This document shows positions 17,136-25,578 of a DNA stretch of 53,997 nt, piece after piece (position 1 is the first letter of the stretch; each line of letters begins with the position of its first letter). The stretch is taken from NCBI GenBank assembly GCA_900467685.1, contig UBQX01000033.1, positions 1 through 53,997 on the forward strand, in the 5' to 3' direction. The position numbers and the translations under genes are program-made. The DNA comes from Hyphomicrobiales bacterium (GTDB taxonomy: Bacteria > Pseudomonadota > Alphaproteobacteria > Rhizobiales > Rhizobiaceae). The notes under the pieces were generated by a model. The model searched no databases and had not been told where the DNA came from. It saw only the letters and a program-made list of their open reading frames with translations.

Positions 17136-17768
17136 ATGACCACAGAAACGACCCTTCACGACTACTGGCGCTCTTCGGCATCCTACCGGGTGAGGATCGG
17201 GCTGAACCTGCTCGGGCTTCCGTATTCAAGCCTTCCCATCAATCTTGTGGAGGGCGTTCAGCGCGGCGCAAATTATCTCAAAAGAAACCCGCAGGGCCTC
17301 GTGCCGACGCTGGAGATCGATGGCAGGGTCCTCACCCAGTCGCTGGCAATCCTGGAATATCTGGAGGAGACACGGTCCGCCGGCTGGCTTCACTCAGAAC
17401 CCGCAGAAAGAGCGCGGGGCAGGGCGCTCGCCTACGCGATTGCCATGGAAATCCACCCGGTCTGCAATCTGCGCGTGGCGCGCCATGCCGTCTCTCTCGG
17501 CAGCACGACGATGGAAGACTGGATGAAGCATTTCATCCATGATGGCCTGACCGATTTCGAGGCTATGCTCAGCCAGGCACCGGAAACCCGCTATTGCGAT
17601 GGCGACACGGTCGGCCTTGCCGATATCTGCCTGGTTCCGCAGGTTTATAACGCGCGGCGCTGGGCGGTGGATATGGCGCTGTTTCCGCGCACGAATGCTA
17701 TCGCAACCCGACTGGAGGCGATAAAGGCCTTCCGCGACGCCCATCCGGACGCGGTCAAGCCAGGCTGA
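17136..17768 (+). CDS. maiA: Maleylacetoacetate isomerase (zeta-class GST)
   Basis: A 210-residue zeta-class glutathione transferase. The N-terminal thioredoxin-like domain has the active-site [13 protein letters not shown] (residues 11-23) and [28 protein letters not shown], the glutathione-binding part; the C-terminal helical domain has the typical [20 protein letters not shown]. It isomerises maleylacetoacetate to fumarylacetoacetate with glutathione, between the HmgA and FahA steps. It is divergent from hmgA across 96 bases and is followed by a MarR gene. The ATG at 17136 has a GAGGAG ribosome site; an in-frame upstream ATG (17082) lies within the operator. Confidence 0.95.
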   Translation: MTTETTLHDYWRSSASYRVRIGLNLLGLPYSSLPINLVEGVQRGANYLKRNPQGLVPTLEIDGRVLTQSLAILEYLEETRSAGWLHSEPAERARGRALAYAIAMEIHPVCNLRVARHAVSLGSTTMEDWMKHFIHDGLTDFEAMLSQAPETRYCDGDTVGLADICLVPQVYNARRWAVDMALFPRTNAIATRLEAIKAFRDAHPDAVKPG

Positions 17769-17787
17769 TTTCCTGACCGTGACTTTC

Positions 17788-17827
17788 CCCTGGTCTTGTG
17801 GCAGATTCTTTCACATTTCGACCAGGG
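17788..17827 (+). promoter_or_regulatory. Inverted repeat overlapping the marR ribosome site
   Basis: CCCTGGTC (17788-17795) and GACCAGGG (17820-17827) are perfect 8-base arms about three helical turns apart. The right arm contains the only plausible ribosome-binding sequence of the MarR gene (CAGGGA). It could be a regulator site or an RNA hairpin that hides the ribosome site. Confidence 0.4.
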
Positions 17828-17834
17828 ATATTTC

Positions 17835-18278
17835 ATGGCTGAGCAGAACACCGACCCGGAATTCGATCTCGAAACGTTCCTACCCTATCTGCTCAACCAG
17901 GCCGCCGAGATGACATCCCGCTCTTTCCAGGCTGTCTACCGGGACCTTCATGGCATGACCCGGACTCAGTGGCGGGTCATGGCCAATCTCGGCAAGTTCG
18001 GATCGATGACGGCGCGGGATATCCGCGCGATCTCCCATATAGAGAAGACCAAGGTCAGCCGCGCGGTCACTGCGCTCGAGACGGAGGGTTTCCTTGTGCG
18101 CACGCCAAGCGAGGATGATCGGCGCGCGGAGTTCCTCTCGCTCACGCCGAGCGGTCTCGACGTCTACCGGAGCCTTGGTCAACGCGCACTTGAATATGAC
18201 GCCGAGCTTCGGGCGGAACTCGGCGAGACAGCGTCCGCCGATCTGACAAAGGTGCTCGCAAAGCTCATTAAGCGCTGA
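17835..18278 (+). CDS. MarR-family transcriptional regulator
   Basis: A 147-residue MarR protein with the central winged helix-turn-helix (about residues 45-110: MTRTQWRVMANLGKFGSMTARDIRAIS, then KTKVSRAVTALETEGFLVR and a wing with EDDRRAEFLSLT). Flanking helices form the dimer interface. MarR proteins of aromatic degradation clusters usually act as repressors released by a phenolic ligand or CoA thioester. It lies 66 bases after maiA, so control of the homogentisate cluster is likely. The ATG at 17835 is chosen because homology begins there and an AGGGA sequence precedes it. Confidence 0.92.
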   Translation: MAEQNTDPEFDLETFLPYLLNQAAEMTSRSFQAVYRDLHGMTRTQWRVMANLGKFGSMTARDIRAISHIEKTKVSRAVTALETEGFLVRTPSEDDRRAEFLSLTPSGLDVYRSLGQRALEYDAELRAELGETASADLTKVLAKLIKR

Positions 18279-18404
18279 TTCCTTCAGTCCAGTTTCCTGC
18301 ACAGCAAGGTTGACCTTGAACGTCGCCAGCGGATCACTATGATCAACAGCGATGATCCTAAGATTTTCCACAAAAGCGGCAGGCATGTTCAAGACGCCTG
18401 AAGA

Positions 18405-19235
18405 ATGGAATTAAGCTTGAATATCCCGAAAAAAATGCCGAACACGATGAAGACCGTCGACAAGGCATTCGCGCTCCTCAATTACTTTACGACGTCGACG
18501 CCCGAATTCGGCCTGAGCGAACTGGCGCGCAAGGCAGACCTCGACAAGGCAACGACGCTGCGCATTCTGTCATCCCTGATGAAGCACGGCTTCATCGAGC
18601 AGATGGATGAAACCAAGAAATACAGGCTGGGGGCCAGCGTCCTGCGCTTTGCCAAAATCAGGGAGGCGACATTCCCGATTGCAACCACCGTGCAGCCGGT
18701 GGTCGACTGGCTCGCGGAACAGACCCAGGAAACGGCCCATGCCAGCCTCGCCTCTGAAGACGCGTTGACGACCATTGCCATCGCAGAACCGCCGCGATCC
18801 ACCCGCGTCTTCGTCGATCTCTCGCAGCCGCTTCCCTTCCATGCGACGGCTTCGGGCCTCGCCTATCTTGCCTTTGCCCGCCCCGAAGTACTGGAGGCGG
18901 TCATGGAGGCAGCGGCTTTCGCGCCTCACACCGACCGGACACCGAACAGCCCGGACATGATGCGTGAAACGATCACGCAGGTTCGGGAGCGCGGCTATGC
19001 CGTCGGGCGCCGCAGCTTCGAAACGGAAGTGACCGGCGTTGCCGCACCCATCTTCAATACGGCCGGCTATGCAATCGGCGCAATCGCCGTTGCCGCGGTT
19101 GCATCTCGCACCTCGGAGGACGATGAGGCTGATATCGCGCGGCATGTCGTGCGTGCCGCGATAGACGTGGCTCGTTCCCTCGGCGCGGATCCGCATCCTG
19201 CGGTCCAGAAGGCGCACGCAAAGCTCGCCCGATAG
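18405..19235 (+). CDS. IclR-family transcriptional regulator, second paralog
   Basis: A 276-residue IclR protein with the N-terminal winged helix-turn-helix (LSELARKADLDKATTLRIL near residues 30-50) and the effector-binding domain with FHATASGLAYLAFA and RGYAVGRRSFETEVTGVAAPIF. It closely parallels the IclR protein at 8821-9645, including the recognition-helix region (DKATTLRILSSL versus DKVTAMRILSSL), so both may read similar DNA sites; three such sites are found in the window. Placed after the homogentisate genes, it may repress them in the manner of P. putida HmgR. Start uncertain: ATGs at 18405, 18435 and 18447 are all possible and none has a strong ribosome site. Confidence 0.92.
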   Translation: MELSLNIPKKMPNTMKTVDKAFALLNYFTTSTPEFGLSELARKADLDKATTLRILSSLMKHGFIEQMDETKKYRLGASVLRFAKIREATFPIATTVQPVVDWLAEQTQETAHASLASEDALTTIAIAEPPRSTRVFVDLSQPLPFHATASGLAYLAFARPEVLEAVMEAAAFAPHTDRTPNSPDMMRETITQVRERGYAVGRRSFETEVTGVAAPIFNTAGYAIGAIAVAAVASRTSEDDEADIARHVVRAAIDVARSLGADPHPAVQKAHAKLAR

Positions 19236-19299
19236 GCGCGATCCGGCTTTATCCCAAGGCAGAAGGCCGCCGAACGCCAAACGACATTGTCCTTCAAAC

Positions 19300-19329
19300 A
19301 AAAAAGAGGCCCACCGCGAAATGGGCCTC
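19300..19329 (-). terminator. Rho-independent terminator of the permease gene
   Basis: On the minus strand GAGGCCCA and TGGGCCTC form a perfect 8-base stem with an 8-base loop, followed by six T residues. It lies 25 bases after the permease stop codon and may also block read-through from iclR on the other strand. Confidence 0.88.
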
Positions 19330-19354
19330 AGTTCAATTGCTGTCGCTGCCGGAT

Positions 19355-20794
19355 TTAGATCGGATCGGCCGTCAAGGCTGCCACCGATTCCGGCCGCATC
19401 TTCGCCCTGATTGCACCGATAACGGCAGCGACAGGAATAAGAGCGGGGAGTGCGATGGCGAGCGGTCCGGAAGCCCCGGTCAGGATATCGAACCCGGAGA
19501 CGCCGAAGTAGCCAACCAGTGCGAAGCCGACGGCCGCGATTGCAGGCATGATCTTCGTCTGCAGGACCTGACCGGGCTCGAGTTCAGGGTTCTTCGCAAA
19601 GAAGACGATCACTGCGACGCAAACAAAGAGCATGAGCGTGATAACGCAGATGACTGCGATGTTGGCGACCCAGGCGAACAGGGTCAGTAGCGGGTCCATG
19701 CCGAAGCCAGCGAAAAGGCCGATGACAACAAGGGCAATCACCGTCTGGACGATCGTGCCACGATAGGGGCTCTGATAGGTGGGGTGCGTCTGGCCAAGCC
19801 AGTGCGGGAGCATGCCTTCCTTGCCCAGGAAGTAGAAATAGCGGGCCACGTGGTTATGGAACGCCAGAAGGCAGGCGAAGACGCTGGTCACGAACAGGAG
19901 GCGCATGCTGTCGGAAAGCACACCGCCACCAAACTGGTCGGCAATATTGAACACGAACTGCACCGGGTCCGCCAGTTGCTTGATCGTGTCGACAACCGTG
20001 CTCGTACCCGCAGCTTCCACAATCCAGATTGCAGAAACGGAGTAGAATGCACCGATCAGCAGGACGGAGGCATAGGTCGCACGCGGGATGGTGACACGCG
20101 GGTTGTGCGCTTCGGCACTATAGATGGTGGTCGCTTCAATGCCGATGTAGCAGCCGAAGGCGAAGACGAAGGTAACGCCGAGAGCGGCCGTGCTCGGCAT
20201 GCCAGAGAGCGAAAGCGGCGCGAGGCTGAAGCCACCGGGAACGCCCTGATGCACGATCAGCAGATCGAGAATGAAGACGACCGCAAACTCGGCAAGAACC
20301 AGAAGGCCGAGAACCTTTGCAGAGAGGTCGATCCGGCGATAGGCGAGGATGCCGATCAGGAGGGATGCCCCCAGGCTGTAGACCCACCATGGGAGATTGA
20401 TTCCGGTCGCCTTGTTGACCAGGTCGGCAGTCACAGGACCGAACATGCCGGACATGCCGATCTGCATGCAGTTATAGCCAAGCAGGGCGACAAGTGCGGC
20501 GGCTCCACCCAGCGAACGGCCCAAGCCGCGCGTGATCAGCGTGTAGAAGGCACCCGAATTCGGCACATGCCGGGACATCGTGACATACCCGACCGAGAAG
20601 ACGAGCATGAGCAGCATCATGAGCATGAAGGCCGGAACGATGGCCGTGCCGTTACCGAACAGGATGGCGACCGGCAGAATGCCAGCCATATTCGTCAATG
20701 GAGCGACGGCGGAGATCACCATCAACGTAATGGCGGCCGCTCCCAGGCTGCCGCCTCTAAGTCCTTTGTCCTGCGTAGTTTCCGAGTCTGACAT
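19355..20794 (-). CDS. APC-family amino acid/polyamine permease
   Basis: A 479-residue membrane protein with about 12 hydrophobic segments. The first has the family-typical ITLMVISAVAPLTNMAGILP, and GAFYTLITRGLGRSLGG follows the second. It should take up an amino acid, amine or related cation by proton or substrate exchange. It stands alone between an IclR gene and a chemoreceptor gene. Its upstream region shares GATAATAATGAACC, at almost the same distance from a TTGACA box, with the aldehyde dehydrogenase/demethylase operon, so co-regulation and transport of that pathway's substrate are plausible. GGGGAT ribosome site before the ATG. Confidence 0.9.
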   Translation of the reverse strand: MSDSETTQDKGLRGGSLGAAAITLMVISAVAPLTNMAGILPVAILFGNGTAIVPAFMLMMLLMLVFSVGYVTMSRHVPNSGAFYTLITRGLGRSLGGAAALVALLGYNCMQIGMSGMFGPVTADLVNKATGINLPWWVYSLGASLLIGILAYRRIDLSAKVLGLLVLAEFAVVFILDLLIVHQGVPGGFSLAPLSLSGMPSTAALGVTFVFAFGCYIGIEATTIYSAEAHNPRVTIPRATYASVLLIGAFYSVSAIWIVEAAGTSTVVDTIKQLADPVQFVFNIADQFGGGVLSDSMRLLFVTSVFACLLAFHNHVARYFYFLGKEGMLPHWLGQTHPTYQSPYRGTIVQTVIALVVIGLFAGFGMDPLLTLFAWVANIAVICVITLMLFVCVAVIVFFAKNPELEPGQVLQTKIMPAIAAVGFALVGYFGVSGFDILTGASGPLAIALPALIPVAAVIGAIRAKMRPESVAALTADPI

Positions 20795-20827
20795 AAAGAT
20801 CCCCTGTAGGATGGTTAGGCTGGCATT

Positions 20828-20884
20828 GGTTCATTATTATCACCAGCGGTTATATTATTCTGAATGAAGCTTGCGCGTTGTCAA
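20828..20884 (-). promoter_or_regulatory. Permease promoter with motif shared with the demethylase operon
   Basis: On the minus strand a TTGACA box (20879-20884) is followed after 17 bases by AGAATA, a possible -10, and after 37 bases by GATAATAATGAACC (20828-20841). The same 14 bases occur 38 bases after a TTGACA box before the aldehyde dehydrogenase gene (8737-8750). A partial second copy (GAATAATATAACC, 20848-20860) lies 20 bases away, two helical turns, which suggests cooperative binding of a regulator. Confidence 0.5.
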
Positions 20885-21191
20885 GAGCCGTTGCGGCATC
20901 GGGGCTATGTCAATCGAACGGGAATGCTGCGCCACAGGCGCTTGGAAAGAGAAAGAATAAGGCAGATCAAGCGCATGGGTGTTCGCGACAGCGCTGAGTC
21001 GGGGAATAGACCGCAACGTGGAAGACCGTGTTGGCACCCAAGCGTTGACCCCAGAGAGTGTTGAAGGCGCAACTCGACCTACGCCCGTTGCTATGAGCGC
21101 GGGGCCTCGTGGGGAGCTATTCGAACATGGCGCCAAGCGCGCAGGAGCTTTCGCCAGGATGTTCGGAGCATCGGGCGACGACCGACGAAGT

Positions 21192-21227
21192 AAGACGTCA
21201 CCCACATCGAGAGGCGGATGACGTCTT
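21192..21227. repeat. Perfect 9-base inverted repeat
   Basis: AAGACGTCA and TGACGTCTT flank 18 bases. It could form a hairpin in RNA from either strand, or be a protein site around the GACGTC cores. No gene starts here. Confidence 0.5.
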
Positions 21228-21248
21228 CATGAAAGCCGAAAAGGCAAA

Positions 21249-21263
21249 CGCCGCTTGTCGGCG
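21249..21263 (-). terminator. Hairpin after the chemoreceptor gene
   Basis: CGCCG and CGGCG with a 5-base loop lie directly after the stop codon on the minus strand and are followed by a T-rich TTTGCCTTTT. A short but plausible Rho-independent terminator. Confidence 0.6.
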
Positions 21264-21264
21264 C

Positions 21265-23604
21265 TCAGAACTCTTCCCAGTCCTTCTGGGCGGCATTGGC
21301 CGAGGAGGAGTGGTTGCCGCCGAAGGCGCTGGCGAGGCGGTTGCCAAGGGCGCGGGCGGCAGAGGCAATGGGACGGTGTTCTGCGACCGAGGCGGCAACC
21401 GGCCGTGCAGGGGCCGTCGTCGTGGCTGAGCCGGCGGCATCGACGCGGAATTGCGTGATCAGGCGGTTCAACTCATCGGCTTCGTTGGCGAGCGAATGGC
21501 TGGCCGCCGTCTGCTCCTCGACCATCGCGGCATTTTGCTGCGTCGCCTGGTCGATATTGTTGACAGCCTCGCTGATCTCGCGGAGGCCTGTCGACTGTTC
21601 GCGCGAGGCGCGGACGATGGCCGCAACGTTCTGATCGATCTCCTGGACCTGATTGATAATCTGCAGGAGCGACGACCCGGTTTCACCGACAAGCTCTACG
21701 CCCATGGTGACCTGGCTGCCGGACTTTGTAATCAGCGCCTTGATTTCCTTGGCGGCATTGGCCGAGCGCTGAGCGAGTTCACGCACTTCCTGTGCAACGA
21801 CCGCAAAGCCCTTGCCGGCTTCGCCAGCGCGCGCAGCTTCGACACCGGCGTTGAGGGCCAGAAGGTTGGTCTGGAAGGCGATTTCATCGATGACGCCGAT
21901 GATGTTGGAGATTTCGCGCGACGACGCTTCGATACCCGACATGGCATCGACCGCGCGCTGGACCACTGCACCGGATTTCTCCGCACCCCGACGGGTCTGT
22001 TCCACGAGGGCACCGGCTTCTTCAGCGCGTCTTGTCGCATCGCGCAGCGTGCTGGAGATTTCCTCAAGGGCCGCAGCGGTTTCCTCGACGGAGGCTGCCT
22101 GCTGCTCCGTGCGTTTGGCGAGATCGTCGGATGCGGAGCGGATCTCGGCGGAGCCGGCGTGGATGGCATTGGCGTTCTCGCCCACGGAGCGCAGAGCGGC
22201 CTGAAGCTTCTCGACCGACGAATTGAAGTCGTGACGCAACTGATCGAGCGAGCCAGCAAAGGCCGTACCAATGCGATGCGTCGTGTCGCCTTCTGCGAGC
22301 TTGTTAAGACCCTCGGCCAAGGCTTCAACGGCCGCGCGCGTCTGGCGCTCGCGCTCGGCGGCCTCCTCGGCGCGTTGGCGTCGTTCGGCTTCGGTCAGGG
22401 CACGGTCGCGCTCGGCCTCGGTTTCAAGCCGGGCCTTGGCAATGGTGGCATCGCGCAGCACAGCGAGCGAACGGGCCATTTCGCCGATCTCGTCCTTATG
22501 CGTGGACTGCGAAAGATCGACATCGGTCTTGCCGCGTGCGATTTCGCTGGTGGCGACGATAACGGTTTCAAGCCGTCTGCGCATGCGGGTGGCAAGCGTC
22601 CAGCCGATCGCGACCAAGAGGCCGGCCGCAATGGCAATGATGATGATCGAGGTTATCGCCAGCGAGGTCACCTTTGCGAAGACGACCGCCTTGGGGACAC
22701 TGGCCACCGTAACCCAGGTCGCACTGTCGGTTAGCGGAACCGGGACTGCGACCGAAATGAAGGGAACGCCATCTTTGTCATTGATCTCGTACGCCTTTTC
22801 CGGATTGGCGATCATGTCGTTCCAAGCCTTCGCATCCAGGCCGGAATCCTTCAGTGCCTTGCCGAGTGTGGCCTTGTCGGGATGGCTGACAATGTTGCCG
22901 TCCTTGCTGAGCAGCGCAACATAACCGGCACCCAGAGGCTTGAGCTTTGCAAGCTCTGCCTGCAGCGTATCGAGCGCGCTATCGACACCTGTGACCCCGA
23001 CGAACTTTCCATCGAGGAACAGGGGTGTCATGAAAGACGTCATACTGACCGTGTTGCTGCCGACCTGATAGGTGTAAGGCTCGGTCAGCACATCCTTGCC
23101 GGTGGCTTTCGGCACGAGATAATAATCGCCGGCCCCTGCCTTGTCATAATCGACCAACGGCATGAGATCGATCTTGCCTTCGTTCCGAACGACATACGGA
23201 ATGTAGCGGCCGGTCGCGTCGTGGCCGGGCTTGCCGGCATACTCGGCGTCCTTCCCGTCGAAGGCGTTCGGCTCCCAGCCGGTGCTGAGACCGAAGGCCG
23301 ATGGGTTGTCGGCCAGAAGCTGCTGCATGAAGCCGATCATGCCATCACGGCTTGGCTTACCCGTCGATTTCATCGAGTAAAGCATGGAACGCATGTTCCA
23401 GGTGAGTTCCTTGACGCCGGCGAAATGCGTTTCCACCTTGCCAGCACTCGCACGAGCCGCATTGACCAGTTCCGAAACGGAGCGTTCTTCCACGGCGCGG
23501 TAGGACATCCAAAGGAGGATGCCAGCCGTTGCCACGGTCGTTGCGACACCCGTCGCCACAAGGGCAAGCATGTTTCGTGCGATTGCAGTCCTGGGGGCTA
23601 GCAT
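21265..23604 (-). CDS. Methyl-accepting chemotaxis protein with dCache domain (McpX-like)
   Basis: A 779-residue transmembrane chemoreceptor. Membrane helices lie at about 11-33 and 313-338; between them is a dCache_1-type ligand domain. Then come a HAMP domain (about 336-390), a linker with a second HAMP-like part, and the signalling domain with its hairpin tip [24 protein letters not shown]. The last residues, DWEEF, match the xWxxF docking motif for the methyltransferase CheR. The ligand domain has the size and features (GWEPNAFDG near 110, GVTGVDSAL near 208) that I associate with Sinorhizobium McpX, a receptor for betaines and other quaternary amines; this similarity is from memory. A betaine ligand would fit the demethylase locus nearby. 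Its upstream region has the GTTGC-N4-GCAAC motif. Confidence 0.9.
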   Translation of the reverse strand: MLAPRTAIARNMLALVATGVATTVATAGILLWMSYRAVEERSVSELVNAARASAGKVETHFAGVKELTWNMRSMLYSMKSTGKPSRDGMIGFMQQLLADNPSAFGLSTGWEPNAFDGKDAEYAGKPGHDATGRYIPYVVRNEGKIDLMPLVDYDKAGAGDYYLVPKATGKDVLTEPYTYQVGSNTVSMTSFMTPLFLDGKFVGVTGVDSALDTLQAELAKLKPLGAGYVALLSKDGNIVSHPDKATLGKALKDSGLDAKAWNDMIANPEKAYEINDKDGVPFISVAVPVPLTDSATWVTVASVPKAVVFAKVTSLAITSIIIIAIAAGLLVAIGWTLATRMRRRLETVIVATSEIARGKTDVDLSQSTHKDEIGEMARSLAVLRDATIAKARLETEAERDRALTEAERRQRAEEAAERERQTRAAVEALAEGLNKLAEGDTTHRIGTAFAGSLDQLRHDFNSSVEKLQAALRSVGENANAIHAGSAEIRSASDDLAKRTEQQAASVEETAAALEEISSTLRDATRRAEEAGALVEQTRRGAEKSGAVVQRAVDAMSGIEASSREISNIIGVIDEIAFQTNLLALNAGVEAARAGEAGKGFAVVAQEVRELAQRSANAAKEIKALITKSGSQVTMGVELVGETGSSLLQIINQVQEIDQNVAAIVRASREQSTGLREISEAVNNIDQATQQNAAMVEEQTAASHSLANEADELNRLITQFRVDAAGSATTTAPARPVAASVAEHRPIASAARALGNRLASAFGGNHSSSANAAQKDWEEF

Positions 23605-23637
23605 AAAGTCTCCCTACTCCCGCGCGGGGGAGCCAAA

Positions 23638-23651
23638 GTTGCGAACGCAAC
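23638..23651. promoter_or_regulatory. Candidate IclR operator, copy 3, before the chemoreceptor gene
   Basis: GTTGC-N4-GCAAC, 34 bases before the chemoreceptor start. Read on the minus strand, GTTGCGTTCGCAACTTTG differs from the hmgA copy (17081-17098) at one of 18 positions. A rhizobial -10-like CTATAT/TATAAT sequence lies upstream on the same strand (about 23697-23704), so the site is in the 5' leader if that promoter is used. Confidence 0.55.
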
Positions 23652-23749
23652 GATGATTTGACTAAAATCATTAAATTTTTGCAAAATTGCAAAGCTATTA
23701 TATAGAAACGCCTAATGTATTCGCTCGGCGATATACCGGCATCAGCCGA

Positions 23750-24715
23750 CTACCCGATCGTCGCCTCCTTTTCCGTTTTTGGCACGTGCAGCTTGCTGCG
23801 TAATGCCGGCCAAAGGCCCCGGGGGAGGATGAGAAGGGTTGCGATCGCGATCGTTCCCATGATGATCCAGTAGGTTCCGCCCGTCAGACCGAGCGAGGTG
23901 CAAGTCTCGCGAACCGCGATAAGAACTGCGGTACCGAGGAGCGGACCCGTCAACGTTCCCACCCCGCCGATGACGGAAACGAACATCATCGAGATCAGCC
24001 AATTGATCTGGAAGGCGTCGGTTGGCGCGATATAGAGTGTAGAGAAATAATAGAGCGCTCCTCCCGCAGCGCATCCGGCAGCGGCAATGCAGAAAATCAA
24101 GAGATTGGTCCTGCGCACGTTCACGCCCGCAGCTTCCGCAGCTTCTTCACCGTCTCGCATGGCCAGCAGGGCCAAGCCGAGATCGGAGTTCAACAGGACA
24201 CGCAACCCGACGATTGTCCCAATCAGAAGCAGTCCGGCACCGGCAAACAGAATCCGTTCCGGATTGCCAGCAAGGCTTTCACCACCCGGTCTAAGTACCA
24301 GTCCGCCAGACTGCCCCAGAGCGTCGGTGCGCATAACGATCGCGGCAAGGATCTCTGCGGCGACCCACATGCCAACCGAGAAATATGCACTTTTCAGCTT
24401 GAACATCAGCATGCCCAGCGGCAAGGCCGCGACGCCGACCATGAGGGGCACGACGACAATCCAAAGCCAGACTGGCAGCCCGCTATGGTTCGCAAACACA
24501 TAGAGCCCATAGCCTCCGAGACCGACGAAGGCTTGTTGTCCCAGCGAAACCATGCCGCCATAGCCGGCAAGCAGGTTCCACATCTGCGCCAAGAGGGCGA
24601 TGACCAAAACCTCGGTCAGCAGGAAGAGCATCCCCGAGGATAGGAGCAAACTCGAAACGACCGACAGGGAGCCGAAGCCTATGATCAGCAACAGATTTGC
24701 ATATTTGAACGTCAT
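23750..24715 (-). CDS. livM: Branched-chain-type ABC transporter permease (LivM-like)
   Basis: A 321-residue inner-membrane permease with about nine hydrophobic segments. It has the family's segments NLLAGYGGMVSLGQQAFVGLGGYG (split here: LLAGYGGMVSLGQ then AFVGLGGY), a cytoplasmic EEAAEAAGVNVRRTNLLIF coupling segment and GGVGTLTGPLLG near the end. It pairs with LivH to form the channel of a branched-chain-amino-acid-type importer. It overlaps livH by four bases (ATGA). The cargo may be an amino acid or another small carboxylate or amide. It is the last gene of the operon. Confidence 0.92.
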   Translation of the reverse strand: MTFKYANLLLIIGFGSLSVVSSLLLSSGMLFLLTEVLVIALLAQMWNLLAGYGGMVSLGQQAFVGLGGYGLYVFANHSGLPVWLWIVVVPLMVGVAALPLGMLMFKLKSAYFSVGMWVAAEILAAIVMRTDALGQSGGLVLRPGGESLAGNPERILFAGAGLLLIGTIVGLRVLLNSDLGLALLAMRDGEEAAEAAGVNVRRTNLLIFCIAAAGCAAGGALYYFSTLYIAPTDAFQINWLISMMFVSVIGGVGTLTGPLLGTAVLIAVRETCTSLGLTGGTYWIIMGTIAIATLLILPRGLWPALRSKLHVPKTEKEATIG

Positions 24716-25578
24716 TTCAGTTTTCCACTTGCGGCCCAGAACACGAGAATGAGGATGAATGACAGGTGGACGTAGAGGAGGCCCGCATTACTGTCGAAGC
24801 GAAGCGACACAATCTGCACAATTCCCAGAAAGATCCCCGCCAGGAGCGCCCCCTTGGTAGAGCCCAGGCGTCCCAGCACAACCACCTCGAAGGCGATCAT
24901 CAGGTTCTCGCCTCCCGAAAATGGCGATACGCTGGCGCGCATGGCAAGAAGTACACCAGCGACCCCGGCGAGCGCCGCGGCAAGCGCCGCGACCTGCGCA
25001 TGGACGAGCCTCACCCGGACGCCCATCAGTGCTGCGATGTCGGGACGGTCGGAAAGCGCGCGAACTTCGCGACCAAACCGTGTCTTTCGGATTGTCGCAT
25101 CCACGGCGATGAAAACAACCGCAACAAATATCAGCGTCAGGAGGGGAAACAGTCCGAAATTGAAGGGACCGACCGACAGGCTCTTCTGCGCGATGCTCCC
25201 GACACCGAGGCTCCGAAGGTCAGCGCCTGCGAATTGAGCGAGCGCATTGGTGAATATCACCGAAACGCCAAAGGTCACCATCATCGGAACGCTCGGATCC
25301 CGAAACGTCATGGCGCGTTCGATAACGGCATACTGAAGGGCGGCGCCAAGCAGCGCGCAGAGCACGGTTGTTGCAACGATGATCAGCGCCAGCGGAACGG
25401 TTGGCATCAGCGAGGTCAGCCAGATGGCAATAAAGGCCCCGATCGTGATGAAGACGCCATGCGCGAGGTTGACGACCTTCAGGATGCCGAAGGTCAGAGC
25501 CAGTCCCGCCCCGATCATGCCGTATAGGACGCCAAGCGTGGCGCCTTGAAAAAGCAGTTCAGCAACAGTCTGGATCAT
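24712..25578 (-). CDS. livH: Branched-chain-type ABC transporter permease (LivH-like)
   Basis: A 288-residue membrane permease whose N-terminus (GATLGVLYGMIGAGLALTFG, then LKVVNLAHG) is diagnostic of LivH-type subunits; GGENLMIAFEVVVLGRLGSTKGAL marks the C-terminal part. It forms the second half of the membrane channel. I chose the ATG at 25578, which overlaps the stop of the livF gene by four bases (ATGA); the open frame upstream of it overlaps livF and lacks conserved sequence. Confidence 0.92.
   Translation of the reverse strand: MIQTVAELLFQGATLGVLYGMIGAGLALTFGILKVVNLAHGVFITIGAFIAIWLTSLMPTVPLALIIVATTVLCALLGAALQYAVIERAMTFRDPSVPMMVTFGVSVIFTNALAQFAGADLRSLGVGSIAQKSLSVGPFNFGLFPLLTLIFVAVVFIAVDATIRKTRFGREVRALSDRPDIAALMGVRVRLVHAQVAALAAALAGVAGVLLAMRASVSPFSGGENLMIAFEVVVLGRLGSTKGALLAGIFLGIVQIVSLRFDSNAGLLYVHLSFILILVFWAASGKLK

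Larger units (their letters stand above)
20795..21264. other. Intergenic region between permease and chemoreceptor genes
   Basis: About 470 bases without a recognisable gene. The left part (20828-20884) is the permease promoter region. The middle (about 20885-21190) contains short open frames on both strands, none with a recognisable domain or convincing ribosome site. It ends with a perfect 9-base inverted repeat (21192-21227) and the hairpin after the chemoreceptor gene. Confidence 0.6.

Noticed and set aside
20855-21205. Possible minus-strand gene of 116 codons in the permease-chemoreceptor gap, and plus-strand frames there
   Set aside because: No recognisable motif, no good ribosome site, and it overlaps the permease promoter. 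Not strong enough to call a gene.
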